A DNA stretch of 64,000 bases from Modestobacter italicus (GTDB lineage Bacteria > Actinomycetota > Actinomycetes > Mycobacteriales > Geodermatophilaceae), in NCBI RefSeq assembly GCF_019799965.1, contig NZ_JABGCJ010000003.1, forward strand, positions 248,001-312,000. The letters run 5' to 3'. Position numbers and translations under genes: made by a program. Below are positions 32,990 to 41,262 of this stretch, piece after piece. The number at the start of each line of letters is the position of its first letter. Position 1 is the first letter of the stretch. The notes under the pieces were generated by a model that ran no database searches, was not told where the DNA came from, and was given only the letters and a program-made list of their open reading frames with translations.

Positions 32990-33066
32990 TGGTAGCGGGG
33001 GCAGGATTTGAACCTGCGACCTCTGGGTTATGAGCCCAGCGAGCTACCGAGCTGCTCCACCCCGCG
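32990..33066 (-). tRNA. Initiator tRNA-fMet (CAT), copy 2
   Basis: 77 nt, same anticodon arm with three G-C pairs and C1-U72 mismatch as copy 1. The only differences are the paired change in the T-stem (GCAGG/CCTGC instead of ACAGG/CCTGT), a compensatory pair swap that shows both genes are under structural selection. Confidence 0.95.
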
Positions 33067-33154
33067 TCGGTAGGACAACCATACCGCACTCCGGGGCAGC
33101 GCCGCCGAGGGGGTGGTCACAGGCGCCGGGAGCCCCCGTGACCACCGCCGGCGA

Positions 33155-36100
33155 TCAGCCGGTGGGCGATGCCGGAGCCGCCTGCCCGGTGGCGGCCTGA
33201 TAGGCGTCGACCGCGGCCTGCAGGTCCTCCAGCGCCTGCCCCTGTCCGCTGAAGTCACCGGAACGCTGTGCCGCTTCGAGCGCAGCCAGTGCGTCGTTGA
33301 TGGCGGCGACGGCCTGGTCCGCCGTCGCAGCCCCGGCGCCCCCGCCGTCGTCCGCCGGCGGGGCCGTCGGCGGGATGTCCTCGCCAGGCGTGTCGTCGGC
33401 CCCGTCGTCCTCGACGTTCTCGCTGTCCGGTGCCGCCTCCCCGGCCCCGGCACCGAAGACCTGCTCCAGCGCCTCGGCCAGGGTGTTGGCGTAGCCGATC
33501 CGGTCCTGGTAGTTCACCAGCACCTTCTGCAGCAGCGGGAAGCCACCGTCACCGGTGCCCTGCACGTACAGCGGCTCCACGTAGACCAGGCCGGCGTCGC
33601 CGATCGGCAGGGTCAGCAGGTTGCCGAACACCGGCTCGGAGTTGTCGCTGTTGAACAGCGTGAGGTCCGGCCGCACCTGGTTGTTCGACTCGAAGGCGTT
33701 CTGCACCTGCTGCGGGCCGCGGTACGGGGTGTTGCCCGGCAGCCGCAGCACCTGCAGTTCCCCGTAGCTCTGCGGCGCCGAGGACGCGGAGATGAACGAG
33801 GAGAGGTTGTCCCGCTGGAACGCGTTGAGCGCGCTGGTCAGCTGGAACGTCGCCTCTTCGTCACCGGGCCGCTGCGCCAGGATGTAGTACGGCGGCTGCG
33901 CCTCGTCGATGTCCTGCGTCGGGTCGTTCGGGACCTGCCACCGGTCGTTCTGGTTGTAGAAGTCGACCGGGTCGGAGACGTGGTACCGGGTGAGCACGTC
34001 GCGCTGCAGCTTGAACAGGTCCTCCGGGTAGCGCACGTGGCTGATGAGCTCCTCGCTCATCTCGCTCTGCGGCTGGACCACGTTCGGGAACGCGTTCATG
34101 TACGTCTGCAGGACCGGGTCGGGGTTGGCGTCCTGGTCCCAGGCGTACATCGTCACCGTGCCGTCGTAGGCGTCGACCGTCGCCTTGACCGAGTTCCGGA
34201 TGTAGTTGAACTGGTCGTTGGGCAGCGCCGTCGTGCCGGTGCCGGTGAGCGCGTCGGCAGCGGCCTCGCCCAGCTCCATCTGCTCGGCGTAGGGGTAGGC
34301 GTCGGAGGTGGTGTAGCCGTCGAGGATCCACTGCACCCGGCCGTCGATCACCGCGGGATAGGGGTCGCCGTCCACCGTGAGGAAGGGCGCGGCCTTCTCC
34401 ACCCGCTCCAGCGGGTCGCGGACGTACAGCACCTTGGACTGGTCGTTGACCGCGCCGGAGAGCAGGAAGTTCCGCTCCCGGTAGTAGATGGCGTAGGTCA
34501 GCTGCCGGAAGAAGCTGCCGATCGACACCCCACCCTCGCCGTCGTAGGTCGAGTTGATCTGACCCTCGCCCGAACCACCCTCGGGCTGGTCGAACTCGCG
34601 CGGCGCGGTGCCCTCGGGGGCGCCGACCACGGAGTAGACGTCCTGGCCGCCGACGTTGAGCAGCTCGCCGTAGTAGATGCGGGCCTGGTCGACGTCGATG
34701 TCACCGGTGGTCGGCAGGTTGCCGGTGGTGAAGTCCGGCTCGCCACCCTCCTGGCCGGCGACCACCTGGTTCGCCGGGGCGGCGACGAACCCGTTGCCGT
34801 GGGTGTAGACGGTGTGCCGGTTGATCCAGCTGCTCTGGTTCTCGCTCAGCCCCGTCTGGTCGAGCTCACGGACGGCGACCACGTAGTCCTGCAGCTGGCC
34901 GTCGATCTCGTACCGGTCGATGTCCAGCTTCTCCGGGAAGCCGTAGACGTTGCGGATCTGCTGGCGGGCGGTGAACGTCGCCGACAGCACGTTGGGGTCC
35001 AGCAACCGGGCGTTGGAGATCGTGGGCGAGTCGGCCAGCTCGGCCAGCGCCGCCTGGGTGTCGGCGTTGTCGGTGACGTCGGCCTCGCCCTCCTCGCCAC
35101 CGCTGGTGGTCTGGCCCTGGGCGTAGTCGACGTACTGGACGTCGGAGAGCCCGTAGGCGTCGAGGGTGGAGCTGATCGCCCGCTCGATGTACTCCTGCTC
35201 CCGCTGGTCGGCCGAGGGGCGGACGACGAACTGCTGCACGATCGCCGGGTAGGCCACCCCGATCACCAGACTGGAGGCCAGCAGCAGCACCAGCGCCGCG
35301 GCCGGCAGCAGGGTGTTGCGCACCAGGATGTTGGCGAAGAACGCGATGGCGCAGATGGCCGCCACGACCACCAGGATGTTCTTGGCCGGCAGCAGGGCGT
35401 TGACGTCGGTGTAGGAGGCACCGGTGAAGACGTCACCGCGGTCGGAGTAGACGAGGGCGTACCGGTCCAGCCAGTAGGCGATCGCCTTGAGCCCGACGAA
35501 CAGGCCGAGCAGCACCGACAGCTGCACCCGGGCCGCCCCGGTCAGCTTCTGCCCCGGGGTCTGCAGCCGCAGCCCGCCGAAGACGTAGTGCGTGAGCACC
35601 GACCCGATCAGGGCCAGCAGCACGATGGCGAAGCCGAAGCCCAGCGCCAGCCGGTAGAAGGGGTAGTCGAAGACGAAGAACGAGATGTCCAGCCCGAACT
35701 GCGGGTCGGTCTGCCCGAAGTCGGTCGAGTTGCGGAACTCCAGCCAGGTCTGCCAGCTGCCCTGGGCGGTGAAGCCGGCGAACAGGCCCAGCACCACGCC
35801 GATCGCGGTGAGCACCAGCTTGCGGCGGGGCTCCACCGACTGGCGGTAGCGCTCCAGGTTCTGCTGCTCCAGCGACATCGGCCGGAACGCCGGGCGGAAG
35901 CGGTAGGCCAGGTACACCGCGAGGGCGACCAGACCGCCCATGGCCAGCGCGGCCACCGCGAACAGCAGCGCGCGGGTCTGTATCTCGGTCCAGAAGACCT
36001 CGGTGAAGCCGGTCTCGTCGAACCAGAGGTAGTCGACGTAGACGTTGGTCAGTGTGCCGATGACGGTGAAGAGCACCAGCATGACGGCGACGATGCCGAT

Positions 36101-36157
36101 GACCAGCTTCGCGCGCCGGGACAACGTCGGCACCGGCACGGGGGGCCGCATGGCCAC
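33155..36157 (-). CDS. UPF0182 family large membrane protein
   Basis: A 1000-residue protein. The first about 310 residues hold seven hydrophobic helices (LVIGIVAVMLVLFTVIGTLTNVYVDYLWF is the first), and the remainder is a large extracytoplasmic domain ending in an acidic, Pro-rich tail. It is the orthologue of Rv3193c and is conserved across actinobacteria and some cyanobacteria; no function is established. The GTG at 36157 is preceded by AGGAGA; an ATG two codons later is an alternative. It lies downstream of the PDZ-Lon protease gene on the same strand, as in M. tuberculosis. Confidence 0.93.
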   Translation of the reverse strand: MAMRPPVPVPTLSRRAKLVIGIVAVMLVLFTVIGTLTNVYVDYLWFDETGFTEVFWTEIQTRALLFAVAALAMGGLVALAVYLAYRFRPAFRPMSLEQQNLERYRQSVEPRRKLVLTAIGVVLGLFAGFTAQGSWQTWLEFRNSTDFGQTDPQFGLDISFFVFDYPFYRLALGFGFAIVLLALIGSVLTHYVFGGLRLQTPGQKLTGAARVQLSVLLGLFVGLKAIAYWLDRYALVYSDRGDVFTGASYTDVNALLPAKNILVVVAAICAIAFFANILVRNTLLPAAALVLLLASSLVIGVAYPAIVQQFVVRPSADQREQEYIERAISSTLDAYGLSDVQYVDYAQGQTTSGGEEGEADVTDNADTQAALAELADSPTISNARLLDPNVLSATFTARQQIRNVYGFPEKLDIDRYEIDGQLQDYVVAVRELDQTGLSENQSSWINRHTVYTHGNGFVAAPANQVVAGQEGGEPDFTTGNLPTTGDIDVDQARIYYGELLNVGGQDVYSVVGAPEGTAPREFDQPEGGSGEGQINSTYDGEGGVSIGSFFRQLTYAIYYRERNFLLSGAVNDQSKVLYVRDPLERVEKAAPFLTVDGDPYPAVIDGRVQWILDGYTTSDAYPYAEQMELGEAAADALTGTGTTALPNDQFNYIRNSVKATVDAYDGTVTMYAWDQDANPDPVLQTYMNAFPNVVQPQSEMSEELISHVRYPEDLFKLQRDVLTRYHVSDPVDFYNQNDRWQVPNDPTQDIDEAQPPYYILAQRPGDEEATFQLTSALNAFQRDNLSSFISASSAPQSYGELQVLRLPGNTPYRGPQQVQNAFESNNQVRPDLTLFNSDNSEPVFGNLLTLPIGDAGLVYVEPLYVQGTGDGGFPLLQKVLVNYQDRIGYANTLAEALEQVFGAGAGEAAPDSENVEDDGADDTPGEDIPPTAPPADDGGGAGAATADQAVAAINDALAALEAAQRSGDFSGQGQALEDLQAAVDAYQAATGQAAPASPTG

Positions 36158-36349
36158 GGTCGGTCTCCTGTCTTCTTGCGACTTCGAGGGGGCGCGGGCG
36201 CCTGGGCCCGGCCGGGGAACACGATCTCAGCAGCCCGGGTACCGCCGGCGGCGGGAGGCGGGAACTGGGGTCCGATCCTCCAACTGTTGTCGGCCGCGAC
36301 GGGTTCCCAGCGCGGTCACGAGCAGGTCACGGACGGCGGACGGCCCCGG

Positions 36350-37372
36350 TCAGCACAGCTCCGGGGTCCGGCCGGCACGGAGGTCGGCCAGCGCCTCGAG
36401 CGCGTCGTCCAGCGTGGCCACCTCGGCCAGCGGCAGCCCCGGCTGGGCGTTGGCCACCGCCTCGGCGCAGTTGTCGGCCGGGACGAGGAACAGCTCGGCA
36501 CCGATCTCCCGGGCCGAGACGAGCTTGAGCGGGATGCCGCCGATGGGGCCGACGGCGCCCGCACCGTCGATCGTGCCGGTGCCGGCGACGACCGCACCCG
36601 CGGTCAGGTCGGTGTCCCCGACCATGTCGATGACGCCCAGGGCGAGCATCAGCCCGGCCGAGGGCCCACCGACGTCGTCCACCTCGATGTCGACGTCGAA
36701 GGGCGCGTACGGCGTCTCCAGGATCAGGACGCCCAGGGCCGAGCCGTCGCCCTCGGCGGCGGCGGCCGTCGTGACGGTGGCGACGCCGGGCTCGCCCGCC
36801 CGGGTGTAGCCCACCTCGACGGTGGAGCCGGGCGGGATCCCGGCGAGCACCGCCGCCAGCGCCGCCTGATCCGGTGTCGGGGTGCCGTCCACCGACTCCA
36901 GCGCGTCGCCGGCCTGCAGCTGCCCCTCGGCGGCCGACTCCTCCGCCAGGTCCTGGACGACGACCTTCTCGGGGTAGCCCAGCTCCGCGAACGCCGCGCC
37001 CCGCGCCGCCTGCTCGGAGGTCAGGAACGCCTGCCGGTTCGCCGCCTGCGTCTCCTCGACCGACCGGTCGGAGGGGTAGACCTGCTCGCGCGGGACGACG
37101 GTGACCTCGCTGTCGAACCAGCCCTGGACGGCGCCGACGAGGGTGAGCCGACCCTGCGGGATGCCGACGGTGGTCAGGTTGAGGTTGCCGGAGGTCTCGT
37201 TGGGCTCCCGGCCGGAGACCGTGATGATCGGCGTGCCGTCGATGTCACCCAGGGTGTTGTAGGTGGGACCGGGCACCTGCGCCACGTAGGGCACCGGGAG
37301 CAGGGCACCCAGTACGCCGAAGACCAGCAGCAGCACCGTCCCGGCGCCCAGGACGGTGGTCCGACGGTTCAC
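36350..37372 (-). CDS. PDZ domain, Lon-like secreted/membrane protease
   Basis: A 340-residue protein with an N-terminal membrane anchor (about residues 8-30, VLGAGTVLLLVFGVLGALLPV). A PDZ domain (about 125-205, VVVQDLAEESAAEGQLQAGDALESVDGTP) follows. The C-terminus is a Lon-type proteolytic domain with the Ser-Lys dyad in VGGPSAGLM and GGIPLKLVSA. It matches the YlbL/Rv3194c family. It is likely anchored with its protease outside the membrane. The gene neighbours UPF0182 and is divergent from the zincin-like gene. Confidence 0.93.
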   Translation of the reverse strand: MNRRTTVLGAGTVLLLVFGVLGALLPVPYVAQVPGPTYNTLGDIDGTPIITVSGREPNETSGNLNLTTVGIPQGRLTLVGAVQGWFDSEVTVVPREQVYPSDRSVEETQAANRQAFLTSEQAARGAAFAELGYPEKVVVQDLAEESAAEGQLQAGDALESVDGTPTPDQAALAAVLAGIPPGSTVEVGYTRAGEPGVATVTTAAAAEGDGSALGVLILETPYAPFDVDIEVDDVGGPSAGLMLALGVIDMVGDTDLTAGAVVAGTGTIDGAGAVGPIGGIPLKLVSAREIGAELFLVPADNCAEAVANAQPGLPLAEVATLDDALEALADLRAGRTPELC

Positions 37373-37554
37373 GTTCCCTCCTCGGTGGCGGCGGGCCCCC
37401 TCGGCCGTCGGCCCGCGGCCGCGGCGGGTGCACCCGTCGAACGGCGAGAGTAGGTGACCGGGGCCGACGGCCGGTCGCGGTCGCGTTCGCCCTGGGCAGA
37501 GCCGCGGTGCCCGAACGGGCCGGTCGGCGGGCGGTCGACCCGGTCCCTCGCGTC

Positions 37555-37560
37555 TACGGT
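37555..37560 (+). promoter_or_regulatory. -10 element of the leaderless zincin_2 gene
   Basis: TACGGT ends 6 nt before the ATG at 37567; no ribosome binding site is seen. Confidence 0.5.
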
Positions 37561-37566
37561 GGACCC

Positions 37567-39024
37567 ATGAGCGATCTCCCCTTCGGCTTCGGCGTCCCCG
37601 ACCGCGACCCGGAGCGCCGCGGCGAGTCCGACGGCCAGGGCGGCAGCGGCGCGGGCGGCACCGGTCCGGGCAGCACCGGACCGGGCGGCGCTGACCCGTT
37701 CGGCCTCGGCGCCCTGTTCGGTGCCGTCGGTGGTCCCGGTGGCGCCGGTGGCGACCCGTCGGACCTGCTGGGCAAGATGCCGCTGTTCGCCGAGCTGCAG
37801 AAGCTGATGAACTGGTCCGGCGGCCCGGTCAACTGGGACCTCGCCCGCCAGGGCGCGATCAGTGCCCTGGCCCCGGGACACCAGCCGACCTCGGCCGGTG
37901 AGCAGGCCGCCGCCGCCGAGGCGCTGCGGCTGGCGGACCTCTGGCTCGACCAGGTGACCGAGCTGCCGTCGGGCATCGACCGCGGCCTGGCCTGGTCACG
38001 GGTGGAGTGGGTGGAGCAGACCCTGCCGGCGTGGGCCGCCCTGATCGACCCGCTCGCCGAGCGGGTCGTCGCGGCGATGACCGGCGCGCTGCCCGCCGAG
38101 GCAGCCGCCATCGCCGGCCCGCTGGCCGGGATCATGGGCCAGATGGGCGGGGTCATGTTCGGCGCCCAGGTAGGCCAGGCGCTGGCCCGGCTCGCCGACG
38201 AGGTCGCCACCAGCACCGACGTCGGCCTCCCGCTGGGCCCCAAGGGCGCCGGCGTGCTGGTGCCGCAGAACGTCGCCGCCTTCGGCGAGGGCCTGGACCG
38301 CCCCGAGGACGAGGTCCGGCTGTTCCTGGCGCTGCGCGAGGCCGCCCACCAGCGCCTGTTCGCGCACGTGCCGTGGCTGCGCCAGCAGCTCACCGACGCC
38401 GTCCACGCCTACGCCCGGGGCATCCACGTCGACCGCGAGGCGATCGAGCGCGGCCTGCAGGACGCGATGAGCGGCATGGAGGGCGGCATCGACCCGAGCG
38501 ACCCGGAGAGCATCCAGCGACTGCTGGGCAGCGGGGTGCTGGAGCCCGAGGAGACCCCCGAGCAGCAGATGGCGCTGCGCCGGCTGGAGACCATGCTGGC
38601 CCTGGTCGAAGGCTGGGTCGACAGCATCGTGGCGGCCGCCGCGGCCGAGCGGCTGCCCGGCCACTCGGCGCTGGCCGAGACGATGCGCCGGCGGCGGGCG
38701 TCCGGCGGCCCGGCCGAGCAGACCTTCGCCACGCTGGTGGGGCTGCAGCTGCGCCCGCGCCGGCTGCGTGACGCCAGCACGGTATGGGGCGCGATGACCC
38801 AGCAGCACGGCACCACCGAGCGCGATCGGCTCTGGTCGCACCCGGACCTGCTGCCCACCTCCGACGACCTGGACGAGCCGATGGACTTCGTCGCCCGGCA
38901 GGGGGCGGCCGACCCGTTCGCCGAGCTCACCGACGGGCTGGACGCCCCGTCGGAGGAGACGTCGTCGGAGCCGGGCGAGGGGTCGGCGGACGACGAGGAC
39001 GGCGGGACCGCCCCCCGCGCCTGA
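37567..39024 (+). CDS. Zinc-dependent metalloprotease family protein (DUF2342 / zincin_2)
   Basis: A 485-residue orthologue of Rv3195. A Gly-rich low-complexity N-terminus (about 15-65) precedes the conserved core: KMPLFAELQKLMNWSGGPVNWDLARQGAISAL, then QMGGVMFGAQVGQALARLADEV, then the helix LFLALREAAHQRLFAHVPWLRQQL where zincin_2 members place their metal-binding motif. The tail is acidic. The annotated family name implies a metalloprotease, yet no HExxH is present; REAAHQR is the closest. Enzymatic activity is therefore uncertain. The ATG follows TACGGT by 6 nt. Confidence 0.85.
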   Translation: MSDLPFGFGVPDRDPERRGESDGQGGSGAGGTGPGSTGPGGADPFGLGALFGAVGGPGGAGGDPSDLLGKMPLFAELQKLMNWSGGPVNWDLARQGAISALAPGHQPTSAGEQAAAAEALRLADLWLDQVTELPSGIDRGLAWSRVEWVEQTLPAWAALIDPLAERVVAAMTGALPAEAAAIAGPLAGIMGQMGGVMFGAQVGQALARLADEVATSTDVGLPLGPKGAGVLVPQNVAAFGEGLDRPEDEVRLFLALREAAHQRLFAHVPWLRQQLTDAVHAYARGIHVDREAIERGLQDAMSGMEGGIDPSDPESIQRLLGSGVLEPEETPEQQMALRRLETMLALVEGWVDSIVAAAAAERLPGHSALAETMRRRRASGGPAEQTFATLVGLQLRPRRLRDASTVWGAMTQQHGTTERDRLWSHPDLLPTSDDLDEPMDFVARQGAADPFAELTDGLDAPSEETSSEPGEGSADDEDGGTAPRA

Positions 39025-39083
39025 CCCCCGCAGCGGTCATCCCCCGCCTGGAGGCTCGCCCTGAGCCGGGCGACGTGCTGGAT

Positions 39084-39141
39084 CGGCCCCGCTGCAGGGT
39101 CCCGCCGCGAGCTCGCGAGTGGTGGGGCAGCGGGGTCCTTC
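39084..39141 (-). repeat. Intergenic stem-loop repeat, copy E (minus orientation)
   Basis: Read on the minus strand it begins GAAGGACCCCGCTGC 1 nt after the stop of the YgjP-like gene (39143) and ends GCAGCGGGGCCG. The inner palindrome is CGCGAGCTCGCG. It is oriented with the minus-strand gene, showing the element follows gene direction. Confidence 0.85.
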
Positions 39142-39142
39142 C

Positions 39143-39763
39143 TCAGTCGACGGCGCCGGGCTCCAGCTCGGCGTCGTCCGGCCGGTCGCCCGTGGAGCCG
39201 AACTCGAACCCCTCGAGGAAGCCCAGGGCGCGCTCGGCCCGCGGGTAGGCGTGCACGAGGGCCCAGAAGCGCGCGTCGTGACTGGCCTCGAGCAGGTGGG
39301 CCAGTTCGTGCACCAGCACGTAGTCGACGACGAACTCGGGCATGCCGCGGAGCCGGCTGGACAACCGGATGGACCGGTCGGCAGGGGTGCAGGAACCCCA
39401 CCGGCGGTGCTGGTTGTCCACCCAGCGCACGCTGGCCGGCACGGCCCGGCCGCCCAGGTGGGCGACGGAGAGCTCGTGCGCCCGGGCCATCAGGTCGTCG
39501 TCGGAGCCGAGGTTGCGCCGACGGCGCTCCTCCCGGGTCTGCAGCTTGGCGACCATCTGGTCGACCCAGCGCCGCTCCTCGTCCGGGCTGAACGCCGCCG
39601 GGATCAGCACGATGGTGCGGCCGTTCTCCCGGTAGGCCGTGACCGTCCGGCGGCGGCGGGCGCTGCGGCGGACCTCCACCTCCGGGGTGGGGCGGGGAGC
39701 CGTCCGCGCGGCGGGGACGGCCGTCGACGCAGCCGGCTGGCGGCGGTCAGGTCGCTGGTGCAC
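39143..39763 (-). CDS. YgjP-like (DUF45) M48-type metallopeptidase
   Basis: A 206-residue protein with the zinc motif VDYVLVHELAHLLEASHDARFWALV: HELAH plus the downstream His of the third ligand, the pattern of the YgjP/DUF45 group. WGSCTPADRSIRLSSRL just before it is the second family signature. Members resemble SprT-like proteases; targets are unknown. I use the GTG at 39763, which lies 6 nt after TACCGT on the minus strand (leaderless). A stem-loop repeat follows its stop. Confidence 0.85.
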   Translation of the reverse strand: MHQRPDRRQPAASTAVPAARTAPRPTPEVEVRRSARRRRTVTAYRENGRTIVLIPAAFSPDEERRWVDQMVAKLQTREERRRRNLGSDDDLMARAHELSVAHLGGRAVPASVRWVDNQHRRWGSCTPADRSIRLSSRLRGMPEFVVDYVLVHELAHLLEASHDARFWALVHAYPRAERALGFLEGFEFGSTGDRPDDAELEPGAVD

Positions 39764-40109
39764 GTGCGCACGGTAACCGGCCGCGGCACCGCCGCCCAGC
39801 GAGAGGACACCCGGTCGTGGCAGGTGCACACGGAGGGTGGACAGCGCCCTGGGCGGTGTCCCCCGAACGGTGGACCGGGTCGCCCTCTCCACAGGGCCGA
39901 CGCGCGCGTCGGTGCAGGTGGGCGGCTGGTCGACGACCCGGTGCAGACCGCCGTCACCAGCCCGTCCCCCGGCCGTGCACAGCGACACCCCGAGCGGTCC
40001 CCACGTGCTCCACAGGGCCGTCCACAGGCTGTGGGCGTCCGGAGCCGCGTGCCCGGGCGCCTGTGGACGACGCGCCCGGTGGGCCGGCCGCGCTGGCACG
40101 CTCCCAACG
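39764..40109. other. 346-bp divergent region with DnaA-box-like repeats
   Basis: No supported gene. It holds the TACCGT -10 of the DUF45 gene at its left end (39770-39775, minus) and CACGCT 7 nt before the E1-like start at its right end. Between are repeated TCCACA words: 39885-39893, 40006-40014, 40018-40026 and, reversed, 40062-40070 (TCGTCCACA, one base from the actinobacterial DnaA box TTGTCCACA). CCACAG-G-CTGTGG (40022-40034) is a perfect palindrome. Confidence 0.5.
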
Positions 40110-41195
40110 GTGACCGAGAGCCTCCACCCGCTGTTGCCCGCCGCCACCCCGGTGCTGCGGCTGGACGACGACCTGCTGCAGGTCGGTGGCGTGGACGGCC
40201 GGGCGGGGCTGCGGGTGCAGCCGGCCGGCGCCGACGTCGCCGCGCTGATCCGCCGGCTGGACGGGCAACGCCCCGAGCGTGCGGTCCGGGCCGGGGCGGT
40301 CGCCGACGGGGTGCCCGCGGCGGTGGTCGACGACCTGCTCGCCGGACTGCGGAGCGCCGGGCTGGTGCACGACCTCGCCGCCGCCGACCTGCTGGCCGCC
40401 GACCCGGGGCCGGCGGCCAGGGCGCGGGCGGCGGTGGAGCTGCCGGCCGCCGTCCCGGCCCCCGGCACCGGTGGCCGGTGGCGGGCGCGACGGCAGAGCG
40501 CGGTCGTCGTCGAGGGCGCCACCCGGGTGGGCACACCGCTGGCGGCCGTACTGGCGGCCAGCGGGGTCGGCCGGGTGCACGTCCGGGACCGCGGCCCGAC
40601 CCGGGCCGGCGACGCGGTGGTCGGGGGCGCCGCCGCCGGCGACGAGGGCCGCCCCCGGGCCCTGGCCGCCGCCGACGCCGTTCGCCGGGCGAGCCCGCTG
40701 ACCGACCTGCGCCCGCTCGCTCCGGAGGCGGCCGTCGACCTGGTGGTGCTGTGCCGGCCCTGGGCGGCCGCCGACCCGCTGACCGCGGCGCTGCACCGGG
40801 CCGGGACGCCGCACCTGGTGGCGACGGTGCGCGGGGAGACCGGGATCGTCGGTCCGCTGGTGGTGCCCGGAGCTGCGGGCGGTTGCCTGCGCTGCGCAGA
40901 GGCCTGGCGGCGGGACGACGACCCCGCCTGGCCCCGGCTCGCGGCTCAGCTCGCCGCGGCCGACGCGGCGCCCACCGGCTCCACCCTCACCGCGTTGTTC
41001 ACCGCGCTCACCGCCGCGGTGCAGGTGCTCGCCCACCTGGACGGCGACGACGACCCGGTGACCGTGGGCGGTGCCCTCGAAATGCGGCCCCCGGAGTTCC
41101 TCCCCCGGCTCCGCCGCTGGCCGGCGCACCCGGACTGCGCCTGCGGAGCCGCCCGGCGGTCGACCCCCGGCCCCGGCCCCGACGCCGACCGGTGA
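40110..41195 (+). CDS. E1/ThiF-like protein of the TOMM cyclodehydratase type
   Basis: A 361-residue protein in the position of Rv3196. Residues about 10-100 form a small winged-helix-like domain (LLQVGGVDGRAGLRVQPAGADVAALIRRLDG ... VVDDLLAGLRSAGLVHD) like leader-peptide-binding domains of ThiF/Ocin-ThiF proteins. The Rossmann part starts SAVVVEGATRVGTPLAAVLAASGVGRVHVRD, where the usual GxGxxG is weakened. Cysteines in CLRCAEAW and HPDCAC can form a four-Cys zinc site. No YcaO or precursor peptide is nearby. The GTG start is 7 nt from CACGCT. Function is unknown. Confidence 0.7.
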   Translation: MTESLHPLLPAATPVLRLDDDLLQVGGVDGRAGLRVQPAGADVAALIRRLDGQRPERAVRAGAVADGVPAAVVDDLLAGLRSAGLVHDLAAADLLAADPGPAARARAAVELPAAVPAPGTGGRWRARRQSAVVVEGATRVGTPLAAVLAASGVGRVHVRDRGPTRAGDAVVGGAAAGDEGRPRALAAADAVRRASPLTDLRPLAPEAAVDLVVLCRPWAAADPLTAALHRAGTPHLVATVRGETGIVGPLVVPGAAGGCLRCAEAWRRDDDPAWPRLAAQLAAADAAPTGSTLTALFTALTAAVQVLAHLDGDDDPVTVGGALEMRPPEFLPRLRRWPAHPDCACGAARRSTPGPGPDADR

Positions 41196-41262
41196 CCGCC
41201 CGAGCCGGGGCTCGATGAGCTCGTCCGGGGCGGCCGGGGCCCGCAGAGGGGACAATGGGGTG

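Noticed and set aside
30381-33066. tRNA genes as attachment sites of an integrated element
   Set aside because: No integrase or phage gene is present; both tRNAs are complete with their own terminators, and the enclosed helicase is a housekeeping type.
33113-37453. Very long plus-strand open frame (about 1446 codons) antisense to UPF0182 and the PDZ protease
   Set aside because: Its composition (Arg, Gly, Val, His, Gln-rich, no domain) is that of a GC-rich antisense shadow; the minus-strand genes have clear families, membrane helices and starts.
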